64,000 nucleotides of DNA from Volutella citrinella. Its lineage: Eukaryota > Ascomycota > Sordariomycetes > Hypocreales > Nectriaceae. Where the stretch lies: assembly GCA_034401135.1 (NCBI GenBank), contig JAWZSP010000007.1, forward strand, positions 3,224,001 through 3,288,000. Reading direction: 5' to 3'. Of this stretch, positions 9,640 through 19,295 are shown in pieces (the stretch's first letter is position 1; each line of letters opens with the position of its first letter). A model generated the notes under the pieces. That model ran no database searches. It saw only the letters and a program-made list of their open reading frames with translations, and had not been told where the DNA came from. Both the position numbers and the translations under genes were made by a program.

Positions 9640-10302
9640 TCAGATCCACGTGTGCAAATACGGTCTGTAATCTATGCCAACCACATTCTGATACGACTCC
9701 CAGAGATGAACAACTCGGTTGTCCCATTCATCTGACGAAATAGCTTTGACCAGCCATACGACCAGGCTTCCACCCGTCAGCCTCCTCTGCTTAGGCTTCT
9801 TCTCCGACACATGGATATTGCGAGAGACTGACAAGTCAGCCGAACTCAGAGAAGGCCGGATGACAATATGCGGTAGCCCGCTGTGGCGCAGAATGGTCTC
9901 TGCGTCCCGTGAGTCCCGGCGGTCTCGCCCTCCCATCACAAAGATGAGTTTGGGCGGTGCTGGGCCCCCTTTATCTTGATTGTACTGGCTCCTGATCCTG
10001 TTCACAAAGGTCCCCATCAGTAAGTCGTCGTCCTCTTCGTCTTCTTCACTGGGCAGGAACACGACGGCGCCGAAGCCCACGCCATCCTTGGGAGGCAGCA
10101 TGGCGTCCCATATGGGGAGGCGGCCACTGAGGCGAGTCTCGACGAAGCTATCGTGGGTTATCTCGGACACCGTGGCCGTGCTTGGCGCGGTGACGTGGTA
10201 TCCCTGGCGCAGGGCTCTGATGATGGTCAGTTTGCGGAGCGTGTTTGTCTTTCCGACGACGAAGATGCGCGTTTGGGGCTTTTTTGCTTGGCTTCGGGCC
10301 AT
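9640..10302 (-). CDS. NAD(P)-binding-like protein, tandem paralogue 2, degenerate nucleotide loop
   Basis: A 220-aa protein paralogous to its two neighbours. It starts MARSQAKKPQTRIFVVGKTNTLRKL. The glycine-rich loop that binds the dinucleotide is replaced by GKTNTLRK, so only the first glycine remains. Later blocks are kept: PPKLIFVMGGRDRRD, LPHIVIRPSLSS, and LTGGSLVVWLVKAISSDEWDNRVVHL correspond to the same blocks in paralogue 1. An acidic insert (SEEDEEDDDLL) sits near residue 88. Loss of the loop suggests it no longer binds NAD(P) normally, or the ORF is drifting. It is transcribed in the same direction as the other members. Confidence 0.65.
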   Translation of the reverse strand: MARSQAKKPQTRIFVVGKTNTLRKLTIIRALRQGYHVTAPSTATVSEITHDSFVETRLSGRLPIWDAMLPPKDGVGFGAVVFLPSEEDEEDDDLLMGTFVNRIRSQYNQDKGGPAPPKLIFVMGGRDRRDSRDAETILRHSGLPHIVIRPSLSSADLSVSRNIHVSEKKPKQRRLTGGSLVVWLVKAISSDEWDNRVVHLWESYQNVVGIDYRPYLHTWI

Positions 10303-10559
10303 TTTGCCTCTGAATGCAGCTGGGCCGCGGGTTTACAGGTGTTTGTGTGCTGAACGCCAAAAGACTCAACCGTACACGGCAGCGATGGCAACTTTTATGT
10401 TTGATTTCTGGACTCTGAGATTCCTGAACTCATCAGTGTTCTCATGAGTGGCGACGGTGCTCCATGTTTATGTTCTCTGTTGCCAGAACCAAGAGCTCAC
10501 CAAAACACGCTCTGTTCTCAAGCTTAGCGCTATATCTTGAGGACAGCGCTTTCTTGGTT

Positions 10560-11305
10560 TTAGTGCTGGAACATGGACGAATCCTTTGTGGCCAAGGCTG
10601 TTCTATCCCACCAACTGCCATCAGCTGCTTTGACCAGGCCCCGGGCCGATCCTCGCGCAAAATATCTGCGCCAACTAGTTCATACACATCTATTGTTCTA
10701 GACCAAAAATTTGGTGCAAGACCAGTGTGGATGCTCGCTGACGAACTGGTTGACAAAACGACCTCAAATGCTCCTTTGAGTCTCATCTACTTCAGCTTCT
10801 GGTAGTCCATCAACGCCCTGATCACCTTGTTGTCGGTCAGTGAGCCGCCCCCCCGACCCATCATTTCACTGCTGAATGAGGTCATATGATCACATTTGAT
10901 GTAGCTGAAAATGATCTTGGGCGGGTTTGCCGGGCAGCTCTTGGAAGTTTCGTCGAGAAGCATGCGCATGCGGACTGTGATCATGTGCTGGGAGGTGTCC
11001 TCGTCTCGGCTGTGGCCCAGTGCGACGATGACGGCACTCCTGCCTCTGTTGGTGGAGACAGCTTCGAGGTAGGGGCGGAGGGCTTTGTGGTGTATTTCAT
11101 CTTGGCGGTAGGTGTCGGTAGGATCGCCGATCATGGTACCAAGATCGCCAGGCAGAATCGTGAAGCCTCCGCCATGGTGGCGGTGGAGCTGGTTCAGCTT
11201 TTCAGAGCGCCGACTGATGACTGTAACGTTGTGGCCTGCTTGTATGGCATGTCCAGGGACCAGCTGGCCGGTTTGGCCCGTCGCCCCAAAGATTAAAATG
11301 TCCAT
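10560..11305 (-). pseudogene. NAD(P)-binding (NmrA/SDR-like) paralogue 3, interrupted by TAG
   Basis: The open part (11305-10787) encodes 172 aa and has the array's best nucleotide loop, MDILIFGATGQTGQLVPGHAIQAGH. Then comes PPKIIFSYIKCDHM, and the frame ends at TAG 10789-10787 after LMDYQKLK. The family's C-terminal blocks are still visible beyond the stop. In frame, HTGLAPNF stands where paralogue 1 has HTPYVIARP. After a frame change, FARGSARGLVKAADGSWWD (around 10600-10650) matches ITRKSLAGWLVDAATTEKWD, ending at a stop at 10562-10560. So the ancestral gene probably ran to about 10560 and is broken by a nonsense codon and a frameshift. A truncated Rossmann protein could still be made. Confidence 0.65.
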
Positions 11306-11350
11306 GGCTCTGTTGGATCTCCGTCAGGCGTTTAGGGGAATCAAAAGAGA

Positions 11351-11400
11351 GCCAGAGAAAGGCGAAAGCCAGAGAAAGGCGAAAGCCAGAGAAAGGTGAA
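11351..11400. repeat. 17-bp direct tandem repeat, three copies
   Basis: The unit GCCAGAGAAAGGCGAAA occurs at 11351-11367 and 11368-11384, with a third copy (one C-to-T change, last base missing) at 11385-11400. It sits 46-95 bp upstream of the start codon of paralogue 3, in its promoter region. Confidence 0.9.
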
Positions 11401-12341
11401 CGCGGGGGGCGAGTTGCAAATAGGGGACGGGCATGGTGGCTTGAAATCAGGCTGGCACGGGGTCTGTTGATCCGCCGCCGGGACGTGGCTGCTCACTTGT
11501 AAATGTTGCGTAACCTGCGCGAGGTCTCCTATTGGGGAACAGGTGATTCATTTTGGGGGGAATGTTTGCTTTGCAAGCTTCGAAATAGAATGGGAGGATG
11601 CGTGCAACACTAGAAATCATGTATCCGTCTTTACAGCAAGAGATGAAGCTAAGCGGGTATGAAGCTGTCGCCAATTGCCCCTCCCCACCGTGAATCCTGG
11701 ATGTCGGGGGTTGATGGATGTTAGTGTCTGAGCATCAGGTACGTACCGCCGGAAGTCGGACCGTGGGCGGGCCGGACCAACGATTGGTCGTGGGGAATAT
11801 GTCCCGATCGGGCAATCCTGTCGTGGCTTTGGCACTTTGGGTACGTACCATAACCTCGGGGAGGCAGGAGGGGGGGACGGCCCCATCTTTGATGTGCTCC
11901 AAAAAAGACCCAACGTCGGATTTCCCAACTCTGTCATTACTGCCTCGGCAAAGCTTGGCAGGTTCGTTGGTGTCTCATGACGCCCACAATTTCACAAAGG
12001 GCCTCGGTAGTTGAGCCTCCCCCGCATCGCCCCAGAGCAGCGGACCGTTGAAGCGCAAATAGTGTGGCGGGCAGTGGCGAGGAGGCCAGCTCACGCCATG
12101 TCTGCCAACTCTCCCTTGCCTAGGTAGGTCTCAAAAAGACCCTTGGCTTTGGTGCCCGTTTTCTCCAGGCCATGCATGCCCGTGCGTAAAGCCGCAGCCG
12201 GGGTAATCGCTTGAGCTGATCCATACCGGATTCTGTCACTCTCCAGAACACACCTCGGCGAGGCATCGTTGATAATTCGCCCGTCTCACGCAAAAGGTTG
12301 CCTTCTACTTGTTCCTCCTTACTCAATAATCCAGCTCTCTC

Positions 12342-12349
12342 TATTTATA
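12342..12349 (+). promoter_or_regulatory. Probable TATA box of the thiolase gene
   Basis: TATTTATA lies about 133 bp upstream of the start codon at 12482 and is followed by a C/T-rich leader. Confidence 0.45.
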
Positions 12350-12481
12350 CTGTCTCGCCGCCACCCATCTCCCCTTTTGTCGGCCCGCTCCCCAGTGACT
12401 GACCTGGTTGAGTCGCAAGTGCTGCCTTCATCCACCATCACCAACTCCTCCCTCCCACAACTGCACCCGCAACCGCCCAAC

Positions 12482-13927
12482 ATGCCTGCCAAGCAGACAT
12501 CGCGCGTCTACGTCCTGGGCGTGGGCATGACCAAGTTCATCAAGCCCCGCGGCAAGGTCGACTACACCGAGATGGGCTACGAGGCGGGCGTCAAGGCCAT
12601 GCTCGACGCCCAGATCACGTACGACGACGTGCAGCAGGGCGTCGCCTGCTACTGCTACGGCGACAGCACCTGCGGGCAGCGCGTCTTCTACCAGTTCGGC
12701 ATGACCCAGATCCCCATCTACAACGTCAACAACAACTGCTCCACGGGAAGCACCGGCCTGGCCATGGCCCGCACCTTTGTGCAGCACGGCGCCGCCGACT
12801 GCGTCATGGTCGTCGGCTTCGAGAAGATGATGCCCGGCAGCCTGCAGAGCTTCTTCAACGACCGCGAGAACCCCACCGGCACCACCGGCAAGATGATGCT
12901 CGAGACCCGCGGCGTCACCAACGCGCCCGGCGCCGCCCAGATGTTTGGCAACGCCGGCCGCGAGTACATGGAGAAGTGAGTGAGGCCGACACTCTGTCAT
13001 GTTTGATGCTTCTGCTCTCTATCATCATTGATGCTAACAAAGCCTAGGTACGGCGCAAAGGCAGAGGACTTTGCCGAGATCGCGCGCATCAACCACGCCC
13101 ACTCGCCGAAGAACCCCTACTCGCAGTTCCAGCAGGTGTACACGCAGGAGCAGATCCTCCAGGCGCCCATGATCCACGAGCCCCTGACCAAGCTGCAGTG
13201 CTGCCCCACGTCCGACGGCGCCGCCGCCGTCGTCGTCGTGTCCGAGGAGTTCCTCCAGGCGCGCCCGCACCTCCGCGAGCAGGCCGTCGAGATTGCCGGA
13301 CAGTGCCTCGCCACTGACGCGCCGTCGCTCTTCTCTCGCAGCTCCATCGACCTCATGGGCTTCGAGATGACGCAGCGCGCCGTCGCCGAGGCCACCAAGC
13401 AGGCCGGCATCTCGGCGCGCGACTGCAAGATCGTCGAGCTGCACGACTGCTTCAGCGCAAACGAGCTCATCGTCCTCGACGCCCTCGGCCTCTCGGACAA
13501 GGGCAAGGCCCACGAGCTGGTGCGCGCCGGCGACATCACCTACGGCGGCAAGTTCGTCGTCAACCCCTCGGGCGGCCTCATCTCAAAGGGCCACCCGCTC
13601 GGCGCCACCGGCCTGGCCCAGTGCGCCGAGCTCGTCTGGCACCTCCGCGGCTGGGCCAACAACCGCTCCGCCCCGGGCACCAAGTACTGCCTGCAGCACA
13701 ACCTGGGCCTCGGCGGCGCCGTCGTCGTCACCGTCTACAAGCGCGCCGACGGCCGCACCGCCCAGGACGTCGACTCGGCCGCCGTCGGCAGGGCCAACAA
13801 GCTGGGCTACAACCCGGCCGTCGAGGCCAAGGGCTTCACCCAGGCGCAGGCCGATGCCGTCATGAGCAAGCAGCGCAGCGACTGGGCTCTGCAGGACACT
13901 CGGGAGAAGGTGCAGGCGCGGTTCTAG
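12482..13927 (+). CDS. SCP2-type thiolase (sterol carrier protein x-like)
   Basis: A 457-aa thiolase of the SCP-x/SCP2-thiolase group, which cleaves 3-oxoacyl-CoA in peroxisomal beta-oxidation, often of branched or sterol side chains. Exon 1 is 12482-12975. The intron 12976-13047 has GTGAGT, a TGCTAAC branch site and CCTAG. Exon 2 is 13048-13927; the join gives REYMEK|YGAKAEDF. The nucleophilic cysteine lies in NNNCSTGSTGLAMA. Further thiolase blocks are HDCFSANELIVLDALGL, NPSGGLISKGHPLGATGLAQ (catalytic His/Gly loop) and HNLGLGGAVVVTVYKR. There is no C-terminal SCP2 lipid-transfer domain. The protein ends in ARF, which resembles a non-canonical PTS1 rather than SKL, so peroxisomal location is probable but not certain. 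The ATG at 12482 begins MPAKQTSRVYVLGVGMTKF, a standard thiolase start. Confidence 0.92.
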
Positions 13928-14685
13928 GCTGTATTGAGAGTCTCGGGTCATGATGGAGCGAAATGAGCGGAGGTCATTGTAGCAGTATCCCGGAAGCAAA
14001 AGGTAGAATAGGAGCCAAGTAACAGGATAGGGAATAATGCTTTCCAGTACCGCCCCAGTCTATGTAAATCAGTACAGCCGCTCTTCTTACACGGATTGCT
14101 TTCCCCTTGATGCCTGTGATGGCCATATTGATAGTTGACCGTGGGTGGCATGATTTGGGTATAGAAGATGGACACCTGCTTCTACTACCCGCTCTATCTA
14201 CAGCGGGCGAAGCGACGATGAATGCATTGCTCAAGCAGAAATACTAGTAGACATCAGGGACATCAACCTGAGATTCCATCGTAAACAAGGCCAGCCATCT
14301 GCAATAATAGCAGCACGAAGTTACCTATTCTGACGCTCTGTGTAGGGGACTGGAGCCGCTAAATTGAGCGACTTTATCGGAAAAAATTGTTTTTAAAAAA
14401 TCGAATCTCATCAATGTTCTTATCACAAATACCAAGGCATATTACACTTACACCATTGCCTTCGTAAATTTTGAGTTTTACTATCAGACCCTGAAATCTG
14501 GTAATGGTCGACTAGTCGCGTGGGACCCCTGCGTTAGGGTGGAACCGGACCGCGCCCAACGACGGCCTGGTGGACACCCAGCTCCTTCGCTTCTCATTCA
14601 CGCTGAAGCTCACCGATCAGAAGCGCCCAATCAACTTCACGCACCAGAAACAGCCAAAAATCTAGAGGCGTCGACCGGTTTCACA
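13928..14685. other. Intergenic region with an AT-rich patch
   Basis: It holds the 3' flank of the thiolase and the 5' flank of the first 2EXR gene. Roughly 14340-14500 is clearly AT-rich with A/T runs (for example around 14380-14400), unlike the GC-rich flanks. It may be an eroded repeat. No gene was seen. Confidence 0.5.
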
Positions 14686-15768
14686 ATGGCAGAAGCGCCG
14701 CCTTCACTTCCCGTCTCCGGAGCTCCTCCTCCTCCCCCTCCGCCGCCGCTGCCGCCGGGAGGAATACCCTCCCGGAGGGCCCTGCGTGGAGTGCTGCTGT
14801 CCATGATGAAGCCACTGTTCCCGCGCTTTGGTGAGTTCCCGGCCGAGATTCGCGCACATATCTGGCGCCAGACATGTCTTCTCGAGCAAGACGGCCCTGT
14901 TCTTTTGATGCACGAGGGCAATACACGGCCCTCGCGCGAGGAAGACTCTGAGGAAGACTCCGAGGATGGTGAGGACGAGGACGGGGATGAAGAGGAGCCC
15001 AAACGGGACGGAATCGATCAAGAAACGACTGCCGAAAAGGACGACGCCCTCAAGGTAAAGGAGCCAGTGTTCCCCTTCGTGCGAGGCCCGCCCATTCCGG
15101 CCGCTCTCTTCGTCTGTCGCGAGTCACGGGCCGTGGCTCGCAGCTTCTACGCATCCAAGAACAGCCCGCTCACGCTGCAGTGGGAGAAAGAGGAGAGGCG
15201 CCTCGTCCTGAGGCGTAGGTGGCGGCCGTACTCGGACCTGCTGTACCTGAGCAACGAGGTGGCGCTCCGCGCCCTATACGAGAGCACAGATGTCGAGTAC
15301 GACTCCAACGAGTCGGATCCGGAAATGGAGTTCGACTTCAACATCTACAGAGACGACAGCGTGCTCGAGTACCTCGAGACGCTCGCCGTGGACTCATCCG
15401 TGCCCCACGAGACGATCGCGGCCCTGGCGCAGGACACGCGGGCGCTCCATCTCAACACCATTATGCTCCTCTGGGGAGGGCGCCCGTCAGACTTCTCGTG
15501 GATGGAGCGTCTGGAAGACCCGGAGTTCAGGTGGCGGTGGCAAAGGCTGTCCGCGGACGGCATGACGCAGCCGCGGTGGGAGGTTGGCCCCGTATCTACA
15601 AGGCGGCTGCCCAAGGGTATGGACGAGCCAGAGCCCAGCATCATCGAGATGCGCATCAGGGAGGTGGAGAAGCGTTGGAGGGAGATGGGCGGCAGTGATC
15701 GAGTCAAGTTCGTTGCGGGGACGGCGTTTGCTAGGAAGAGGCCCGATCAGGGCCCGATCCTGATCTGA
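14686..15768 (+). CDS. 2EXR-domain protein A
   Basis: A 360-aa intronless protein. After a proline run (APPPPPPPPLPPGG, residues 13-26) comes FPRFGEFPAEIRAHIWRQTC, the 2EXR signature (FxxFPxEIRxxIW), followed by FVCRESRAVARSFYA, the second half of that domain. Between them lies an acidic linker rich in Glu/Asp (about residues 85-113). The domain is widespread in uncharacterised ascomycete proteins and has no established biochemical role. I chose the ATG at 14686 (MAEAPPSLPV). The frame is open upstream to 14539, but that part is unlike a 2EXR N-terminus. The next plus-strand gene encodes another 2EXR protein. Confidence 0.75.
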   Translation: MAEAPPSLPVSGAPPPPPPPPLPPGGIPSRRALRGVLLSMMKPLFPRFGEFPAEIRAHIWRQTCLLEQDGPVLLMHEGNTRPSREEDSEEDSEDGEDEDGDEEEPKRDGIDQETTAEKDDALKVKEPVFPFVRGPPIPAALFVCRESRAVARSFYASKNSPLTLQWEKEERRLVLRRRWRPYSDLLYLSNEVALRALYESTDVEYDSNESDPEMEFDFNIYRDDSVLEYLETLAVDSSVPHETIAALAQDTRALHLNTIMLLWGGRPSDFSWMERLEDPEFRWRWQRLSADGMTQPRWEVGPVSTRRLPKGMDEPEPSIIEMRIREVEKRWREMGGSDRVKFVAGTAFARKRPDQGPILI

Positions 15769-17016
15769 CGGGGCTCTGGTCATCAATACAGTGTTGCTGA
15801 ATGAAACGGAGAGGTTTTGGGCGTCCATATTGAGTAAGTGGCAAGGCAGCTCAAGCTGACCCGAGAGTCAACCATAGTCTTTGCACAAGCGTCGATTGAT
15901 GATGTCTTTGACGTCGTTGCACCGTCCTGGCCAGTCCATCATCTATCTTGCTGTCGACGCCTCCTCCCAACGGACGAAACTCTGACATCCGCGGCAGCAA
16001 CCGTCCATTCGTGGAGAAAGAGAGCCCATTGACTGAGGCTGATGGTGCTTGCCCACGTCTCGATCGCGTGCTGCCGGAGCCAAGCCCCCCGCATAGCACC
16101 CCATTGCACCCTGTTCATCCAGGACACCTTGAGAAGCTTCCCCTCATCGCTCGGACGACCACCCATTCCGTGCCACATGGGAGGCGGTGCTGCTGATAGG
16201 CCAGCTCCGCAGACTCCTCCCCCGCCCGCCATGGGGGGCCAGGTCAAACAGGCGAGCCCAGCGCGGCATACGCGGGTGACATCAGAATATTACAAGTCTG
16301 CACGCGATACCCCGGACATGTCGGGCGTCGGATTCCCACTGACTCGCTGCGTTTCAGTCTCGCAGATGGGACGCGGACGGGCAGTGGTTCGATTCTTCCC
16401 TGGGCTGACGGGTTCAGGCCAGGGTCGTGTAGAAGGTATTGAGGTGTGTAGGGTGATTCTGGGCACTCCGCAGATGCAACAGCACAAATAGGTTCCCTGT
16501 CGATGCGCGGGAGGCGACCCCAAGATGGCCCCCCAAGTTGCGCGGGGTTGGCAGTGGCAGCATTGGCCAGCCAGCTGAGGAGAAGGAGCGAGCGGCGGGT
16601 GTGCGCCTCACGAGTCACGTTAAACGGGCAGCTACTAATTAGTAGTGCCTCCACTGTGCCATGTCCCAAATCAGAAGGTTCGACTTATAGACTCCCGTCA
16701 GCTGAGGCAGGCAGGGCAGACCAGTCCAACGCCTCCGTCCATCCCCCCAACGCCGGGATACAGCTGCATCCTGAGCCGTGCCGCCGCGCGGTCTACACTC
16801 TCGACCTGACTCGCAGCCTGTCTACGTTCACATATATTTAGCTGCGTCCCGGATACCCGCGTACTGTGTGCCCTCGTTACAAACTATCTGCACGACTCTC
16901 CGCCTCCGATGACAACCACCCACTATACACCACCTTCACCCACCACCATCACCTAGTGCCCATCTTCCCAAGCCTCCCCAGATTTGATACCGCACCAAGC
17001 TACCTTACCGTTTGCC
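15769..17016. other. Intergenic region, no gene seen
   Basis: A 1.25-kb spacer between two co-oriented 2EXR genes. ORFs of up to 149 codons occur on both strands, but none has a domain or splice support. A C-rich leader (around 16890-16980) precedes the second gene. A GGTTCGATTC match near 16386 was checked as a tRNA B box, and no cloverleaf could be folded. Confidence 0.5.
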
Positions 17017-17973
17017 ATGGGGTTTCAGACAGAGAAGCGATCTGCAGCCACCTCAGATGTGTCATTCACCCCGTTTCCCCGCTTGCCGCCCGAGATCCGT
17101 CACCTCGTCTGGGACCTCTCATTCCCGGCCGGTTCGTCGGGCATCTACTTCTATGGCGAGCTACGCCACAAGGCGTTCCGTGGAGAGGATCAATTTGACG
17201 GGGGAGCCCGTGTCCCCATGGTCCAGGGTCCCGTCCTAGCCGCCCTGGCCGTAAATCGCGAGTCCCGTAGCGCAGCCATGGAGTGGTACTGCAGGCAGGG
17301 CTTCGAGATGGGCAGCAGCAGCAACACAAGAACCACCACCGATGCCCGCGGCAGTCAGGCCAAAATGCGCCCGTGGGACGGCACCCGCGACGCCCTATAT
17401 GTATCGTTCGACCTCTGGCAGAGCTTCCTAGCGCTGTGCTACAGCGCCGACAGGGTCGTTCAGCATATGGGCCGCACCGTCACCCATCTGGTGCTACCAG
17501 CGCGCATGGCCTGTGGCATGGCATTTGCCGTCGAGCTGCTGCGTCTGATGCCCAACCTGCGCACCGTCAGCATCGTCTGGGGCCCCCTCCCCACGGTTCC
17601 GCGCTACGACTGGCGGCCCTGTCCCTTTTCCGCATGGCCGTCTGGCTCCATGCTCGACATTGCTCGTGACGGGGGACTGGGCATTGCCGTCGAGCCGCGC
17701 TGGGAGCTGGCGCGCCTCGAGAGCGAGAGGCAAGGGAAAAAGCAGTTAGATGACAAGACTGGGCCGCCAGCCGACTCAGATATGTGTCTGCTGAACCAGC
17801 GCGCTTGGACTGTGAGCTGGCTGAGCGCCAACATGGCCGTGACAATGGATGAGATGATGCACCAGTGGACCATTGGCCTAAGGGGGATGGAGGCCGAGCT
17901 TGCGGGCTCATGCGCGCCTATCAAGCTTGAATTCGTGCCCGTCAAGGCGACGCTGGTATCAAGATGGGGGTAG
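17017..17973 (+). CDS. 2EXR-domain protein B
   Basis: A 318-aa intronless protein. SFTPFPRLPPEIRHLVWDLSF (about residues 16-36) is the 2EXR signature, and VLAALAVNRESRSAAMEWYC is the partner segment. A Ser/Asn/Thr-rich linker follows. The remaining roughly 200 residues (for example VTHLVLPARMACGMAFAVELL) resemble the C-terminal halves of other ascomycete 2EXR proteins but have no named domain. I prefer the ATG at 17017 (MGFQTEKRSAATS). An in-frame ATG at 16984 would add 11 residues. It is probably an old duplicate of the 2EXR gene about 1.2 kb upstream, though similarity is limited to the signature. Function unknown. Confidence 0.75.
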   Translation: MGFQTEKRSAATSDVSFTPFPRLPPEIRHLVWDLSFPAGSSGIYFYGELRHKAFRGEDQFDGGARVPMVQGPVLAALAVNRESRSAAMEWYCRQGFEMGSSSNTRTTTDARGSQAKMRPWDGTRDALYVSFDLWQSFLALCYSADRVVQHMGRTVTHLVLPARMACGMAFAVELLRLMPNLRTVSIVWGPLPTVPRYDWRPCPFSAWPSGSMLDIARDGGLGIAVEPRWELARLESERQGKKQLDDKTGPPADSDMCLLNQRAWTVSWLSANMAVTMDEMMHQWTIGLRGMEAELAGSCAPIKLEFVPVKATLVSRWG

Positions 17974-18052
17974 CCGTGGACGAGATGAGGTTTCTGGGTT
18001 TGAATGATTACCTGTCGCCGTGCCACAGCAACGGAACCGTGGGCGCACTGTA

Positions 18053-18078
18053 TTGATAGCATGCATTGATAGCATGCA
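18053..18078. repeat. 13-bp tandem duplication
   Basis: TTGATAGCATGCA occurs twice head to tail (18053-18065 and 18066-18078), just after the 3' end of the second 2EXR gene. Confidence 0.85.
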
Positions 18079-19166
18079 TTTTAATGAATCACGAATTATG
18101 TCCAGCCAGCGCTCCATTCTGGTCTTTCGCTCCGATTGCCTGCATGGCCGACCAGGCCACTGTCAGCGACGACTCAATAATGTCGTCTCAGAGGCTCGTG
18201 GCTACTCGAGCAACCGAGACCGGCTCATCGCCATCCCGGCCACGCTCCGCAGCACGTGCCATCAAACGACGCATTTTCTTCGCACACTTTGCTCAGACAC
18301 CGACTCTCTGTCCCTTTCCGATGACTATCCTCTCAAAACTCGGAGAGAATTGTCCTGGGCGATCTCGGCAATTTCCTATTGAGGAGCATCGTCCACGTCA
18401 ATGAGAGACAGCAGCTTGGCTTCGCAACGTGGAGTCTGCTCTGGGCGCGCCAAATGGACATTTTCAGAGCTGAAGAGCGATCGGCTGGCACTTTTTCCCA
18501 TGGCTGCTGGTCTTGGCACTTGGCACTGCAAAAAGAGCCTCATGCTGCGCCCATCGGTCCGAAAGACGGCGTGCGAGATGCAGGTCAAGTCAACAAAGCG
18601 CAACTGGCGAAGTCATGATGAATAGTAACAAAACTTGCGGCCGATGAGAGGGACCCAGGTATAAGATCAAGAGCCGTATACGAACAACGTACAACATAGA
18701 GTCCACCTTCCGCAAACGCAAACTCCGGCGCCAAGGAACATACATACGCCGATCAATCCCCGCCCCGTCAGCATTCTTGGTGCATGGAGTAAAGGTTTAA
18801 GACCACGCCGATGATTAAACATGTTTGGTGCTCGAAAAATGGACAAAAGTGTCTCATGCTCACGTTGATTCCTTTTCTTGTCCAATCCAAGCCAAGCAAG
18901 CCAGGTTGTTGTTGGGATGCTGACATGCGTCTTCTTTGTTTCGCCCCATATATATGACAACGAGGCAGAGACACTCAGATCTATTGCCATCTGCAGTAAG
19001 CCCGTGCGAGACCTTGATACAAGTTTACTTCATCGCCTAGTGGAAGTATGTGGCCTGCGTCAGGAGTCCCAAGAAAGGAGCCGCAAAATGCGTGTCGCCG
19101 GCAGTTGAGGGCTGTGAAGCTCGAGAATGGCATGAGAATCATGGAACTTTGCGGGCAGAAAACAAC

Positions 19167-19172
19167 TATAAG
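19167..19172 (+). promoter_or_regulatory. Probable TATA box of the small secreted protein gene
   Basis: CTATAAGTAG lies about 127 bp upstream of the start codon at 19296 and is followed by a C/T-rich leader. Confidence 0.45.
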
Positions 19173-19295
19173 TAGAAGTAGCTGCTCATTCTCTTCAGAT
19201 TATTCTCTCCATCCTCAAGCTCAGTCTACAATCTACTCTACCTTAACAGCCAAAAATCACACTCTCACACATAACTCAGCATCACAGCCGCCAAC

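Larger units (their letters stand above)
11306..12481. other. Intergenic region between divergent NAD(P)-binding paralogue 3 and thiolase
   Basis: About 1.2 kb of shared upstream sequence. It holds the 17-bp repeat near its left end and a TATTTATA element (12342-12349) about 133 bp before the thiolase ATG. No convincing gene was seen. Confidence 0.55.
17974..19295. other. Intergenic region, no gene seen
   Basis: A 1.3-kb spacer with short ORFs only. It contains a 13-bp tandem duplication at 18053-18078 and, near the right end, the core promoter of the small secreted protein. Confidence 0.5.

Noticed and set aside
16384..16400. GGTTCGATTC match to a tRNA B box
   Set aside because: The flanking bases do not form a T-arm, and no A box or acceptor stem could be placed upstream or downstream.
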